A stretch of DNA of 64,000 bases from Adlercreutzia sp910585575 (GCF_951801035.1 NZ_CATOKT010000001.1); one strand, 5' to 3'. Counted from the stretch's first letter, positions 1-10,663 are shown. Translations and numbers: made by a program. Notes: generated by a model not told the origin, from the sequence alone.

Positions 1-1219
1 TGAGCGCGGCCTGGGCCTGGCGCACCTTCTCAAGGGTTTCTGGCGAGGCGGCGCCCATCTTGCACTCGGGCGGCAGCACCTTGGCGCGCTCCACCACGCA
101 GGGTTGCCCGTCCTCGTTGAGCAGCGACACCAGCGCCTCGCCCGTGCCCACTTCCTGCAGCGCGTCCACGGAATCGAAGGCCGGGTTCTCGCGGAACGAA
201 GCCGCCGCGGCCTTCACGGCCTTTTGCTCAGCCGGCGTGTAAGCGCGCAGCCCGTGCTGGATGCGGTTGGACAGCTGGGCAAGCACCTCATCGGGAATGT
301 CGGAAGGCGACTGGCTGATGAAGTAGACGCCCACGCCTTTGGAGCGGATGAGCTTCACCGTTTGGACGATTTTGTCCGTGAGCTCCTTGGGCATGTCGCT
401 GAACAGCAGGTGCGCCTCGTCGAAGAAGAAGACGAACTTCGGCTTGGGCAAATCGCCCGCTTCGGGGAGCATCTCGTAGATTTCGCCGAGCATCCACAGC
501 AGGAACATGGCGTACACCTGGGGGCTAGCCATGAGCTTCGCCGCGTTCAGGATGTTCACCACGCCCTGGCCGGCGTCGTCGGTGACCAGCCAGTCGGTAA
601 TGTCCAGGTTCGGCTCGCCGAAGAAGATGTTGCCTCCCTGATCCTCCAGGGTGAGCAGAGCGCGCTGGATGGCGCCGATGGACTGCGAGGACACGCGGCC
701 GTACAGCGTTTCCACTTCGCTGGAGTGTTCGGCCAGGTAGGCGAGCATGGCGCGCAGGTCTTTCAGGTCGATGAGCAGCATGCCGTTGTCGTCGGCCAGG
801 CGGAAGGCGATAGCCAGCACACCGCGCTGCACCTCGGTGAGGTTCAGCAAGCGCGCGAGCAGATCGGGACCCATGTCGGAGATGGTGATGCGCACGGGAA
901 CGCCGTCGGCGGTGAGCATGTCCCACAGGCGCACGTCGCAGCCACGAGGCGTCCACCCCTGGGCGCCCAGAGAAGCGGCGCGTTCGGCCATGGCCTCGGC
1001 ATTGTCGGCCGGCTCGGCCATGCCCGTGACGTCGCCCTTCACGTCGGCAAGAAACACCGGCACGCCAGCCTGGGCAAAGCCCTCGGCCAGCACCTTCAGC
1101 GTGACGGTTTTGCCCGTGCCCGAAGCGCCGGCAATAAGACCGTGGCGGTTGGCCTGATCGAGCAGAAGATAGCAAGGGTTCTCGCCGCGCGCGACGAGGA
1201 TTTTATCGCCTTCAAGCAT
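1..1219 (-). CDS. HerA-like/DUF853 ATPase (3' end outside window)
   Basis: The first 406 residues of a HerA-type ATP-binding protein of the DUF853 family; the gene runs off the left edge, so its C-terminus is missing. It starts at ATG 1217-1219 with a strong AGGAGG ribosome-binding site just upstream. The N-terminus reads MLEGDKILVARG, followed by a Walker A loop GASGTGKT (about residues 30-37) and a Walker B strand ending FFFDEAHLL (about residues 265-273). This is the arrangement of bacterial HerA-like hexameric translocases. Family members are predicted to move DNA or proteins, but no precise substrate is known for this branch. It stands alone, divergent from the next gene. The family call is secure; the function is inferred. 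Confidence 0.88.
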   Translation of the reverse strand, partial: MLEGDKILVARGENPCYLLLDQANRHGLIAGASGTGKTVTLKVLAEGFAQAGVPVFLADVKGDVTGMAEPADNAEAMAERAASLGAQGWTPRGCDVRLWDMLTADGVPVRITISDMGPDLLARLLNLTEVQRGVLAIAFRLADDNGMLLIDLKDLRAMLAYLAEHSSEVETLYGRVSSQSIGAIQRALLTLEDQGGNIFFGEPNLDITDWLVTDDAGQGVVNILNAAKLMASPQVYAMFLLWMLGEIYEMLPEAGDLPKPKFVFFFDEAHLLFSDMPKELTDKIVQTVKLIRSKGVGVYFISQSPSDIPDEVLAQLSNRIQHGLRAYTPAEQKAVKAAAASFRENPAFDSVDALQEVGTGEALVSLLNEDGQPCVVERAKVLPPECKMGAASPETLEKVRQAQAAL

Positions 1220-1378
1220 GGAAGCCTCCTGACCGGGGGTGTGAGTCGTTGGGGTCATCTTACGGGGAGGGTCACCGTTGCACGCCCCACGCGTCCCGCA
1301 CTGTTGGAAGACCGTTGCGTGCCATCGTGGGGTGTGAAGCGGTGCTAGAATGCGAGAAACCGACGAAAAGGAGCCGCC

Positions 1379-1903
1379 ATGATCTACGACGAACGCACGC
1401 TACGCCACAAGCAGGCCTTGGACATTGCCCAGAAGATGCTGGTAGCCGCTCGGACCGCGCCGAAGGGCAAGGGCGTCGACGTCGTAGAGTGCGCCGTGGT
1501 GAATGGTGACGAGCAAGAGGCGCTGGCATGCGCCATGGAGGCTCTCGGCGAAGAGCGCGGCCATAAGTTCTTTCGACGCGATGCCGGCTGCGTGCGCAAG
1601 AGCCAGTGCGTGGTGCTGGTGGGCACGCGCACCAAGCTGCAGGGCCTGAACTGCGGCTACTGCGGCTTTGCCACCTGCGGCGAAAAGCCAGCCGAAGCCC
1701 CCTGCGAGATCAACGCCGTGGACGTGGGCATCGCCCTGGGAGCCGCCGTGTCGCGCGCCCAGGCCTACGGCGTGGACACCCGCATCATGTTCAGCGCCGG
1801 CCAAGCCGCCTGGAAGCTGGGCTTCCTGGGCGAAGGCGTGGGCCAGGTATACGCCATCCCCGTGAGTATCAGCAGCAAGAGCCCGTTCTTCGATCGAGGG
1901 TAG
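1379..1903 (+). CDS. DUF2148 Cys-rich ferredoxin-domain protein
   Basis: A 174-residue protein with an AAAGGAG ribosome-binding site before ATG. The centre carries the cysteine cluster CGYCGFATCGEKP (about residues 99-111), with further cysteines at DAGC and APCE. This pattern is typical of DUF2148 proteins, annotated as ferredoxin-domain proteins and presumed to bind an Fe-S cluster. The C-terminal half is Gly/Ala-rich (GIALGAAVSRAQ, GFLGEGVGQVYAIP). No signal peptide or membrane segment is visible, so it should be cytoplasmic. It is a single gene between a divergent ATPase and the DUF3990 cassette. Biochemical role unknown. Confidence 0.85.
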   Translation: MIYDERTLRHKQALDIAQKMLVAARTAPKGKGVDVVECAVVNGDEQEALACAMEALGEERGHKFFRRDAGCVRKSQCVVLVGTRTKLQGLNCGYCGFATCGEKPAEAPCEINAVDVGIALGAAVSRAQAYGVDTRIMFSAGQAAWKLGFLGEGVGQVYAIPVSISSKSPFFDRG

Positions 1904-1989
1904 GGGGAGGCGCCAAGCATCCTACGCGGCCCCAGACGAATTGCGCCTAAATCGCGCCATCGAGAGATATGGGGCAGCAAGACGGCTCG

Positions 1990-2202
1990 CTACAGAACCG
2001 GTGGCTCCCCTGTCACTAGGTAGCGATCGAGGTCGGCCACCATATTGTCCGGGGACTCGATATGGTACAGGTAATAGTTATCGAGCACCATCTGGGAAAG
2101 ACCGCGGTCGCGGAAGAGGGCGGCTACCTCTGAGCCCGTTAGGTTCTTGGCCTGTCGGTAGTATTCAATGGCGAAGACGAGAAAGCGCAGCTCTTTGCTC
2201 AT
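1990..2202 (-). CDS. DUF3791 small protein (third gene of DUF3990 cassette)
   Basis: A 70-residue protein, MSKELRFLVFAIEYYRQAKN..., with the EYY..aKNLTGSEV and NYYLYHIES pattern of DUF3791. I chose the ATG at 2200-2202 because it overlaps the stop of the preceding gene in an ATGA junction; the longer open frame upstream (to 2286) has no family similarity. DUF3791 genes are commonly neighbours of DUF3990 genes. The tight coupling suggests co-expression and possibly an antitoxin or partner role, which is inference. No membrane segment is seen. Confidence 0.8.
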   Translation of the reverse strand: MSKELRFLVFAIEYYRQAKNLTGSEVAALFRDRGLSQMVLDNYYLYHIESPDNMVADLDRYLVTGEPPVL

Positions 2203-2438
2203 GACTGCTCCTCGGGATCGGGAAGCGTGCCGTCGGTCTGCTCCTGCTGATACAGATCTGCAAGAGCTTCGGTGCTCATATGCCACAAACCACTTTCTGG
2301 GTTGCGAAGCATCTCGTAGAAAGATGTCTCGTAGAAGGCTTCGATTTGCTGTGGATCAACCATCCCCAGTCGCTCAAAGAGCACGGGAAGAATGGCCGTG
2401 CCCAGAAGAAGAGAAACTTGTTCTGCCGACTTCGCCAT
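2199..2438 (-). CDS. small acidic protein, middle gene of DUF3990 cassette
   Basis: A 79-residue protein (MAKSAEQVSLLLGTAILPVL...) that I do not recognise with certainty. Start ATG 2436-2438 is preceded by GAAAGG lying within the 3' end of the upstream DUF3990 gene, 4 bases after that gene's stop, so translation is probably coupled; the longer frame from 2492 overlaps the upstream gene and lacks a site. The protein is acidic at the C-terminus (TLPDPEEQS) and predicted helical. Its position between a predicted ADP-ribosyltransferase and DUF3791 makes it a candidate antitoxin or adaptor. Confidence 0.7.
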   Translation of the reverse strand: MAKSAEQVSLLLGTAILPVLFERLGMVDPQQIEAFYETSFYEMLRNPESGLWHMSTEALADLYQQEQTDGTLPDPEEQS

Positions 2439-2442
2439 TGGT

Positions 2443-2937
2443 TTACCTTTCAACGGTTCGCGCAGATACGAACTGAAGAAATTCGAGGGCATGCTCGCTG
2501 CAAAACAATATTTGCATGAAGAGCTTCTTTATCTTCAGCATCTCCAATGCCGCCGTAGCGGTTATCTGCCCGCCCTCGTAAAGAGTCACGGTGGTAAACA
2601 CGTCATCGTTTGCCACTGGGCCCACAATAAGATCAAGCTCAAGAGCAGCGTCGCGACCTTGTTTTCTATTATGCACGACGAAATCGAGCCATGCCTGATC
2701 AGGCGCCGAGAACTCCAGCACATTGAGTTGATCCTGCGCCTCTTCAAGATTGAACTCGTATTCGTTAAGAGTGGGCTGCCCCTGCATACCGCGGCGGACA
2801 AAAGCCTTGCGCGCAAAGTCTTCCGCTTGCTCAAGATTGGTGGTCGTATAGAAGCCCGTTCCGAAATCAAGGTAGGGGGTACGATTGACGATGCGGGGAT
2901 GATCGACTATCTGAGTAGAGGCGTGATAGAGGCGCAC
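2443..2937 (-). CDS. DUF3990 protein, predicted ADP-ribosyltransferase fold (candidate toxin)
   Basis: A 164-residue protein of the DUF3990 family, which belongs to the ADP-ribosyltransferase fold clan. Visible motifs are LYHAST at residues 3-8 (first conserved His strand), DFGTGFYTTTN around residue 24 (the GFYTT strand/Tyr motif) and AWLDFVVHNR (about residues 82-91), the hallmark order of the family. The start is GTG 2935-2937: an in-frame TAA lies 5 codons upstream (2950-2952), so no longer start is possible. It heads a three-gene operon with ATGA/short-gap junctions. A toxin or effector role is inferred from fold and operon form, not shown. Confidence 0.82.
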   Translation of the reverse strand: MRLYHASTQIVDHPRIVNRTPYLDFGTGFYTTTNLEQAEDFARKAFVRRGMQGQPTLNEYEFNLEEAQDQLNVLEFSAPDQAWLDFVVHNRKQGRDAALELDLIVGPVANDDVFTTVTLYEGGQITATAALEMLKIKKLFMQILFCSEHALEFLQFVSARTVER

Positions 2938-2947
2938 CAGACACCTG

Positions 2948-2987
2948 CCTTATGCAGAAGGAAAAAAATAAAACCAACCTTTTGCAG
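2948..2987 (-). promoter_or_regulatory. candidate operator: direct repeats before DUF3990 cassette
   Basis: Two near-identical decamers, CCTTATGCAG (2948-2957) and CCTTTTGCAG (2978-2987), lie exactly 30 bp apart (about three helical turns) just upstream of the GTG start. Such phased direct repeats would suit autoregulation of a toxin-antitoxin operon. A clear -35/-10 pair is not visible. Confidence 0.4.
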
Positions 2988-3004
2988 GCTACCCTCCCAT
3001 ATGC

Positions 3005-3033
3005 AAAAAAGCCGCTCGAAAACGAGCGGCTTT
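3005..3033 (-). terminator. rho-independent terminator of tRNA-fMet
   Basis: The arms GCCGCTCG and CGAGCGGC form an 8-bp stem with a short AT loop; read on the minus strand the hairpin is followed by TTTTTT. It sits 10 bases past the tRNA 3' end. Confidence 0.9.
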
Positions 3034-3042
3034 GAAAGTTCT

Positions 3043-3120
3043 TGGTCGCGGGGGCCGGATTTGAACCGACGACCTTCGGGTTATGAGCCCGACGAGCTGA
3101 CCAGACTGCTCCACCCCGCA
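3043..3120 (-). tRNA. initiator tRNA-fMet (CAT)
   Basis: Cloverleaf tRNA with anticodon CAT in the loop CTCATAA, three consecutive G:C pairs (GGG/CCC) at the base of the anticodon stem that mark an initiator tRNA, T-loop TTCAAAT, and an encoded 3' CCA. The acceptor stem is TGCGGGG against CCCCGCG, so position 1:72 is a weak U.G rather than the C.A mismatch of most bacterial initiators. Its own promoter and terminator flank it. Confidence 0.95.
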
Positions 3121-3147
3121 ATGGGTTGCCGCAAAGGGCAAGGAAAT

Positions 3148-3175
3148 ATATTACGCTGATCTCAAAACATTGCAA
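3148..3175 (-). promoter_or_regulatory. promoter of tRNA-fMet
   Basis: On the minus strand TTGCAA (3170-3175) and TAATAT (3148-3153) are separated by 16 bp and lie about 28 bp upstream of the tRNA 5' end. The -35 overlaps a small inverted repeat (TGCAAG...CTTGCA, 3171-3188). Confidence 0.65.
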
Positions 3176-3259
3176 GAACTATCTTGCAGGAAAAGAGGGA
3201 CGGCACAATTCCTGCACATTCTTCTACCCCCTCTCCCCGTCTCCTACCGTTTCTCATGC

Positions 3260-3265
3260 TATGAT
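3260..3265 (+). promoter_or_regulatory. -10 element, near-leaderless start of EamA gene
   Basis: TATGAT ends 10 bp before the ATG at 3275, and there is no ribosome-binding site in between, so the mRNA probably has little or no 5' leader. No good -35 is visible. Confidence 0.5.
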
Positions 3266-3274
3266 GCTGCGACT

Positions 3275-4249
3275 ATGGTTTCCCACTTCAGACAGAACGG
3301 TTTGCCCCTGTGGGTCTTCAAAGCGGCGCTGCTTTTGGCGGCGGCCATTTGGGGCATGGGCACCGTGGTCATCAAGTCCACCGTGGACGAGTTCCCTCCC
3401 TCGTGGTTGGTGGGCGTGCGCTTCCTGGGTGCGGGCATCATTTTGGGCATTGCCACCGCCCCGCGCATCGCTGCGCGGTGGCGCGCTAACCCTCGGGGGC
3501 ATTTGCGCGATGGCGCAGTGCTCGGCGTGATGCTGTTCCTCTCCTACTGGGCGAACTCCACGGGTCTCACCGACACCACTGCCTCCAACAGCGCGTTCCT
3601 TACCACGCTGTACGTGGTGATCATTCCCTTCCTGGGCTGGATTATCATCCGCAAAAAGCCCACTCGCTTCAACCTTGCTGCCGCTTTCCTCTGCGTGGCG
3701 GGCGTCGGCTGCGTGGCCTACGGCGGCGCCGATGGGTTCTCGCTGCGGTTCGGCGACCTCATCACGCTGCTCTCGGCGCTGTTCCTCAGCTTCCACGTGC
3801 TGTACACGGCGAAGTACGCGCCTGGGCGCTCCATGACCCTACTGACGGTTATCCAGTTCATCGTTGCGGGCATCTTGGGATTCATCGTGGGCGGCATCAC
3901 CGAGCCTACGCCCGATTTCGCCCACCTCTCCCCTGAGACCTGGGTAAGCCTGATCTACCTAACCGTCTTCGCCTCGTGCGTGGCCCTGGGTCTGCAGAAT
4001 GCGGCCGTGGCGCGGGTCGACCCGGCCCAGGCGGCCCTGTTCCTGGCCACCGAGTCGGTCTTCGGCGTAACATTCTCGATTCTGCTGCTGGGCGAGGCCC
4101 TCACCGTCTCGTCTTTCGCAGGCTTCGCCCTTATCTTTGCTGGTATCGTCATCAGCGAGTACCTGCCTCTTCGGGCCGAGAAAAAGCAAATCGCCGCTGC
4201 CGAAGCAGCGGCGACCGAACTCGAAGAAGCCGACGCGTTTCTACGGTAA
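3275..4249 (+). CDS. EamA/DMT-family transporter
   Basis: A 324-residue integral membrane protein of the drug/metabolite transporter superfamily with two EamA repeats and about ten hydrophobic helices, for example AALLLAAAIWGMGTVVIKS near the N-terminus and FAGFALIFAGIVISEYLPL at the end. I start it at ATG 3275 (MVSHFRQNG...); the frame stays open upstream to 3170 but that extension is outside the family. Substrates in this superfamily are metabolites, amino acids or nucleotides; none can be assigned here. The C-terminal tail (AEKKQIAAAEAAATELEEA) is charged and cytoplasmic. Single gene, convergent with the PurF-family gene. Confidence 0.85.
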   Translation: MVSHFRQNGLPLWVFKAALLLAAAIWGMGTVVIKSTVDEFPPSWLVGVRFLGAGIILGIATAPRIAARWRANPRGHLRDGAVLGVMLFLSYWANSTGLTDTTASNSAFLTTLYVVIIPFLGWIIIRKKPTRFNLAAAFLCVAGVGCVAYGGADGFSLRFGDLITLLSALFLSFHVLYTAKYAPGRSMTLLTVIQFIVAGILGFIVGGITEPTPDFAHLSPETWVSLIYLTVFASCVALGLQNAAVARVDPAQAALFLATESVFGVTFSILLLGEALTVSSFAGFALIFAGIVISEYLPLRAEKKQIAAAEAAATELEEADAFLR

Positions 4250-4280
4250 GTTACTGTCAAATTCGACTCGCAGCATCGGC

Positions 4281-4314
4281 GTAGTCCGCTTGTCCCGTCA
4301 GGGCAAGCGGAACT
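4281..4314. terminator. hairpin between convergent EamA and PurF-family genes
   Basis: AGTCCGCTTG (4283-4292) and CAAGCGGAACT (4304-4314) form an imperfect 10-bp stem midway between two converging genes. Neither side has a strong T-run, so this is only a candidate bidirectional terminator. Confidence 0.4.
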
Positions 4315-4316
4315 GC

Positions 4317-5741
4317 TTACTCCCTACCATCCCAGCAGTAGGTGCACACCTTTTCCGGGTCGATGCCGATGGCCTCCAGCATGCCCTGCAGACTCTGATA
4401 GCTCAGGGAGTCGAAGCCCATGTCCTCACAGATGGTACGCAGCAGGCACTGACCGCGCTCGGTGGTGGCGTCGGCGTACTCGTCCAAATGCTCCACGCCC
4501 TCTTCGCCTTCCAGCTGATCCACCACACGACGGGCAATCAGGTCCATATCGGACTTGCCGGACGAGAAGCTCAGGTACTTGCAGCTGTACATGATAGGCG
4601 GGCAGGCACTGCGCATGTGCACCTCGGCAGCGCCGGAGTCGTACAGGAAGTTCACCGTCTCGCGCAGCTGGGTACCGCGCACGATGGAGTCGTCCACGAA
4701 CAGCAGCTTCTTATCGCGAATGAGCTCGGGCACCGGCACCTGCTTCATGTTGGCAATCTTGTTGCGCAGATCCTGGTTGGCCGGCATGAACGAGCGCGGC
4801 CACGTGGGCGTGTACTTGATGAAGGGACGCCCGAAGGGCATCTTGCTTTCCGTGGAATAGCCAATGGCATGGGGAATGCCGGAATCGGGCACGCCAGCCA
4901 CGTAGTCCACCTCGGGGCAGGCGCCGCGGGCGGCCTCATCGCGGGCCATGATGGCACCATTGCGATAGCGCATCACTTCCACGTTCATGCCCTCGTAGTT
5001 GGAGTTCGGATAGCCGTAGTACACCCACATGAAGGCGCACATCTTCATTTCGCTGCGCGCCGGGGCCAGCACTTCGACGGTGTCGGGGGTAAGGCGCACA
5101 ATTTCCGCAGGACCCAACTCGTACTCGTCATGATAGCCCAGCTTCTGATAGGCGAAACTCTCGAAGGCCACGCAATGGCCGTTCTCGTCGCGTCCCACCA
5201 GCACGGGCAAACGTCCCAGGAAATCGCGGGCTGCGATAAGGTCGCCGTCGGCCGTCATGATCAGCAACGTCAAAGAACCGTCGATCTTTGACTGCGCGTA
5301 CTGGATACCGGAAACCAGGTCGTCCTTCTGGTTGATCAGCGCCGCCACCAGCTCGGTAGCGTTCACCGCCCCGGAGCTCAAGGCCATGAACTGGGTATTG
5401 CGATCCGAGAAGTATTCCTCCACCAGCTCTTCGGCATTGTTGATGGCCCCGATGGTGGTGATGGCGAAGGTGCCCAGGTGCGAGCGCACCAACAGCGGCT
5501 GCGGATCGGCGTCGCTGATGCACCCCACGGCGCTGCTGCCGTGGAAGGTGACGATGTCGTTCTCGAACTTGGTGCGGAACGGCGTGTTCTCAATCGAGTG
5601 AATTTGACGCTGGAAGCCGTCCTCCTTGTCGAGCACAATCATGCCTGCTCGGCGTGTACCCAGATGAGAGTGGTAATCTACCCCGAAAAATACGTCATGT
5701 ACGACGTCGCGCTTGGAAACCGCTCCGAAAAAGCCGCCCAC
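4317..5741 (-). CDS. purF: amidophosphoribosyltransferase family protein, glutaminase Cys absent
   Basis: A 474-residue homologue of PurF, which makes phosphoribosylamine from PRPP in purine synthesis. I start it at GTG 5739-5741 because GGAGG lies 5 bases upstream; the N-terminus is then MGGFFGAVSKRDVV. In active PurF the residue after the cleaved Met or propeptide is the catalytic Cys (CGVFG); here it is Gly. The PRPP-binding loop LLFVDDSIVRGTQ is intact, and cysteines at MCAFMWVYYG, RSACPPIMYSC and the C-terminal CTYC match positions used for an Fe-S cluster in Bacillus PurF. The synthetase half looks functional; the glutamine-hydrolysing half does not. It may use free ammonia or have another role. 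A true purF may lie elsewhere. Confidence 0.8.
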   Translation of the reverse strand: MGGFFGAVSKRDVVHDVFFGVDYHSHLGTRRAGMIVLDKEDGFQRQIHSIENTPFRTKFENDIVTFHGSSAVGCISDADPQPLLVRSHLGTFAITTIGAINNAEELVEEYFSDRNTQFMALSSGAVNATELVAALINQKDDLVSGIQYAQSKIDGSLTLLIMTADGDLIAARDFLGRLPVLVGRDENGHCVAFESFAYQKLGYHDEYELGPAEIVRLTPDTVEVLAPARSEMKMCAFMWVYYGYPNSNYEGMNVEVMRYRNGAIMARDEAARGACPEVDYVAGVPDSGIPHAIGYSTESKMPFGRPFIKYTPTWPRSFMPANQDLRNKIANMKQVPVPELIRDKKLLFVDDSIVRGTQLRETVNFLYDSGAAEVHMRSACPPIMYSCKYLSFSSGKSDMDLIARRVVDQLEGEEGVEHLDEYADATTERGQCLLRTICEDMGFDSLSYQSLQGMLEAIGIDPEKVCTYCWDGRE

Positions 5742-5782
5742 GTGGTCCTCCGTCTCAGAAAGGAAGTTCACTTTACGATGAA

Positions 5783-5788
5783 AGTATA
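5783..5788 (-). promoter_or_regulatory. -10 element upstream of PurF-family gene
   Basis: TATACT on the minus strand, about 42 bp before the GTG start. No convincing -35 is seen. Confidence 0.4.
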
Positions 5789-5848
5789 AAGCGTGCGTCT
5801 GAGTGAATGTTGCCTGGGTGTTAAAAAGGGCGAAAGTTTCTGCCAGTG

Positions 5849-8599
<2,751 letters not shown>

Positions 8600-8682
8600 G
8601 CAGGGGCACGGTTTCTATCGGTTTCGGAAGTACGCCTTGGGAAGTGAACGGGCCTGCGCCGAAGCGGCCAGGCCCGTGAGGA

Positions 8683-9522
8683 TCAGGGAAACTTCGGGAA
8701 CTGGGTGAAGTCGGGGGCGCGGTGCTCCTTGAAAGCGTCGCGGCCCTCCTTCGCCTCGTCGGTGGTGTAGTACAGCAGTGTGGCGTCGCCGGCCAGCTGC
8801 TGAATGCCCGCCAGGCCGTCGGTGGCCGCGTTGAAGGAAGCCTTCATGAAACGCAGGGCCGTGGGGCTGAACTGCATCATCTCGGCCGCCCAGGCCATGC
8901 ACTCGTCTTCCAGCTCGTCGAAGGGCACCACCTTGTTCACCAGGCCCATCTCCAGGGCCTCGGCGGCGGTGTACTGGCGGCACAGGTACCAAATTTCGCG
9001 GGCCTTCTTCTGGCCCACAATGGCGGCCAAATAGCCCGCGCCGTAGCCTGCGTCGAAGGAACCCACCTTCGGGCCCGTCTGGCCGAACTTCGCCGTGTCG
9101 GCGGCGATAGTGAGGTCGCACAGAATGGAAAGCACGTGGCCGCCGCCAATGGCGTAGCCGTTCACCATGGCGATAACCGGCTTGGGCACCACGCGAATGA
9201 GGCGCTGCAAATCGAGCACGTTCAGGCGCGGGATGTTGTCCTCGCCCACGTAGCCGCCGTTGCCGCGCTTCTTCTGGTCGCCGCCCGAGCAGAAGGCCTC
9301 GTCCTCGTGGCGGCCGCCGTGGTTCACGCCCGTAAGGATGATGACGCCCACGGAGACATCGTCGCGCGCCTCGTTGAAGGCGTCGTACATTTCCATAACC
9401 GTGCGCGGGGTAAACGCGTTGCGGCGCTCGGGGCGGTTGATGGAGATCTTCGCCACGCCGTTGCACAGCTCATAGCGAATCTCTTGGTACTCCTTGCCCG
9501 TCTTCCATTCGTACTTCGTCAA
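8683..9522 (-). CDS. menB: 1,4-dihydroxy-2-naphthoyl-CoA synthase
   Basis: A 279-residue crotonase-fold enzyme that closes the naphthoate ring in menaquinone synthesis. Seen are NRPERRNAFTPRT, EAFCSGGDQKKRG, the oxyanion-hole region GYAIGGGHVLSILCDLTIAA and GPKVGSFDAGYGA, all typical of MenB rather than generic enoyl-CoA hydratases. The start is most likely TTG 9520-9522, with AGGAG 5 bases upstream, giving MTKYEWKTG; the longer frame from ATG 9564 adds 14 residues not expected for the family. It precedes the menE-menC fusion and follows pilT. Confidence 0.93.
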   Translation of the reverse strand: MTKYEWKTGKEYQEIRYELCNGVAKISINRPERRNAFTPRTVMEMYDAFNEARDDVSVGVIILTGVNHGGRHEDEAFCSGGDQKKRGNGGYVGEDNIPRLNVLDLQRLIRVVPKPVIAMVNGYAIGGGHVLSILCDLTIAADTAKFGQTGPKVGSFDAGYGAGYLAAIVGQKKAREIWYLCRQYTAAEALEMGLVNKVVPFDELEDECMAWAAEMMQFSPTALRFMKASFNAATDGLAGIQQLAGDATLLYYTTDEAKEGRDAFKEHRAPDFTQFPKFP

Positions 9523-9589
9523 AACTACTCCTAATCCTACTTTTGTCTTACTGGTCGTTCGCAACGTCAGCGAGGTTGCGACCGTGCCC

Positions 9590-10663
9590 TTAGATACCTT
9601 CGGTCTCGAAGCGCTTCTTCAGGGCTTCCTGGTGGATGGCGTGCTGCAGCGCCGTCTCCTTGGTAATCGTGCCTTCCCTCACCAGCTTGTACAGGCTCTG
9701 GTCCATGGTGCGCATGCCCTCGGCACCGCTGGCGGCGATAACGCTGTCGATCTGGTGGCTCTTCTCCTCGCGAATGAGGTTGCGGATGGCCGGCGTGGCC
9801 GTCATGATCTCGAAGACCGGCACAATGCCGCCGTCCTTCGTAGGTACCAGCTGCTGGGACACCACTGCCTGCAGCACCAGCGAAAGCTGCATGCGAATTT
9901 GGCGCTGCTGGTTGGCCGGGAAGGCGTCGATGATGCGGTCGATGGTGCTGGCCGCGCCCGTGGTGTGCAGGGTGGAGAACAGCAGCTGCGCCATCTCGGC
10001 GGCGGTCATGGCCGTGCCGATGGTCTCGGAGTCGCGCATCTCGCCGAGCAGAATAACGTCGGGGCTCTCGCGCATGGCACTGCGCAGGGCCTCGGCGTAG
10101 GTGGCCACGTCGGAGGGAATCTCGCGCTGGGTGACGATGCAGCCCTCGTGACGGTGCACGTACTCGATGGGGTCCTCCATGGTGATGATGTGCCCCGTGC
10201 GGTTCTTGTTCAGCTTGTCGATAATGCAAGCCAGCGTGGTGGACTTGCCGGCGCCGGCCGGACCCGTCACCAGCACGAGGCCCTTCTGGAAGTCGGCGCA
10301 GCGCATAACGTCGTCGGGGATGTGGTAGTCGGCAGGATCGGGCAGCGTGAAGGGGATGACGCGAATGACCGCGCCCAGCGATCCGCGCTGACGGAACACA
10401 TTCACGCGGAAACGCCCCAGGCCGGCCACGGCAAAGGAGAAGTCGTCGTCATGGTTGTGGCCCTCAACGAAGACGGCCTCGTCGCGCCCGGACAGCTCGT
10501 AGATGGCCGCCACCAGAGCCGCTGTGTCCGCGGGCATGAGCGGCGCCATATCCATGCGCACCTGGCGGCCGTCGGCGGTGTACGTCAGCGGCAAGCCAGC
10601 GACAATGAAGACGTCCGAGGCCTTCTTGTCGATCATTTCCTGCAGCAGTGCCTTCAGTTCCAT
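9590..10663 (-). CDS. pilT: PilT-type pilus retraction ATPase
   Basis: A 357-residue secretion ATPase of the PilT/VirB11 family, which powers retraction of type IV pili from the cytoplasmic face of the membrane. Walker A is GPAGAGKST (about residues 135-143), the Asp-box/Walker B region is SPDVILLGEMRDSET, and the His-box reads LLFSTLHTTGAAST; the AIRNLIREEKSHQI segment typical of PilT is present. A good GGAG site precedes the ATG. It ends the pilus operon, after four small membrane-anchored proteins and a PilC-type platform protein. No PilB extension ATPase or prepilin peptidase is in the window. Confidence 0.92.
   Translation of the reverse strand: MELKALLQEMIDKKASDVFIVAGLPLTYTADGRQVRMDMAPLMPADTAALVAAIYELSGRDEAVFVEGHNHDDDFSFAVAGLGRFRVNVFRQRGSLGAVIRVIPFTLPDPADYHIPDDVMRCADFQKGLVLVTGPAGAGKSTTLACIIDKLNKNRTGHIITMEDPIEYVHRHEGCIVTQREIPSDVATYAEALRSAMRESPDVILLGEMRDSETIGTAMTAAEMAQLLFSTLHTTGAASTIDRIIDAFPANQQRQIRMQLSLVLQAVVSQQLVPTKDGGIVPVFEIMTATPAIRNLIREEKSHQIDSVIAASGAEGMRTMDQSLYKLVREGTITKETALQHAIHQEALKKRFETEGI

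Noticed and set aside
104..1348. Long plus-strand open frame (414 codons) over the HerA gene
   Set aside because: Its translation is His/Gln/Gly-rich without motifs; the minus strand encodes clear Walker A and B motifs.
5742..5771. Longer start for the PurF-family gene at GTG 5771
   Set aside because: It lacks a ribosome-binding site, whereas GGAGG is perfectly placed for GTG 5741.
9523..9564. ATG start for menB at 9564
   Set aside because: The extra 14 residues are outside the family and no ribosome-binding site precedes it; TTG 9522 has AGGAG.
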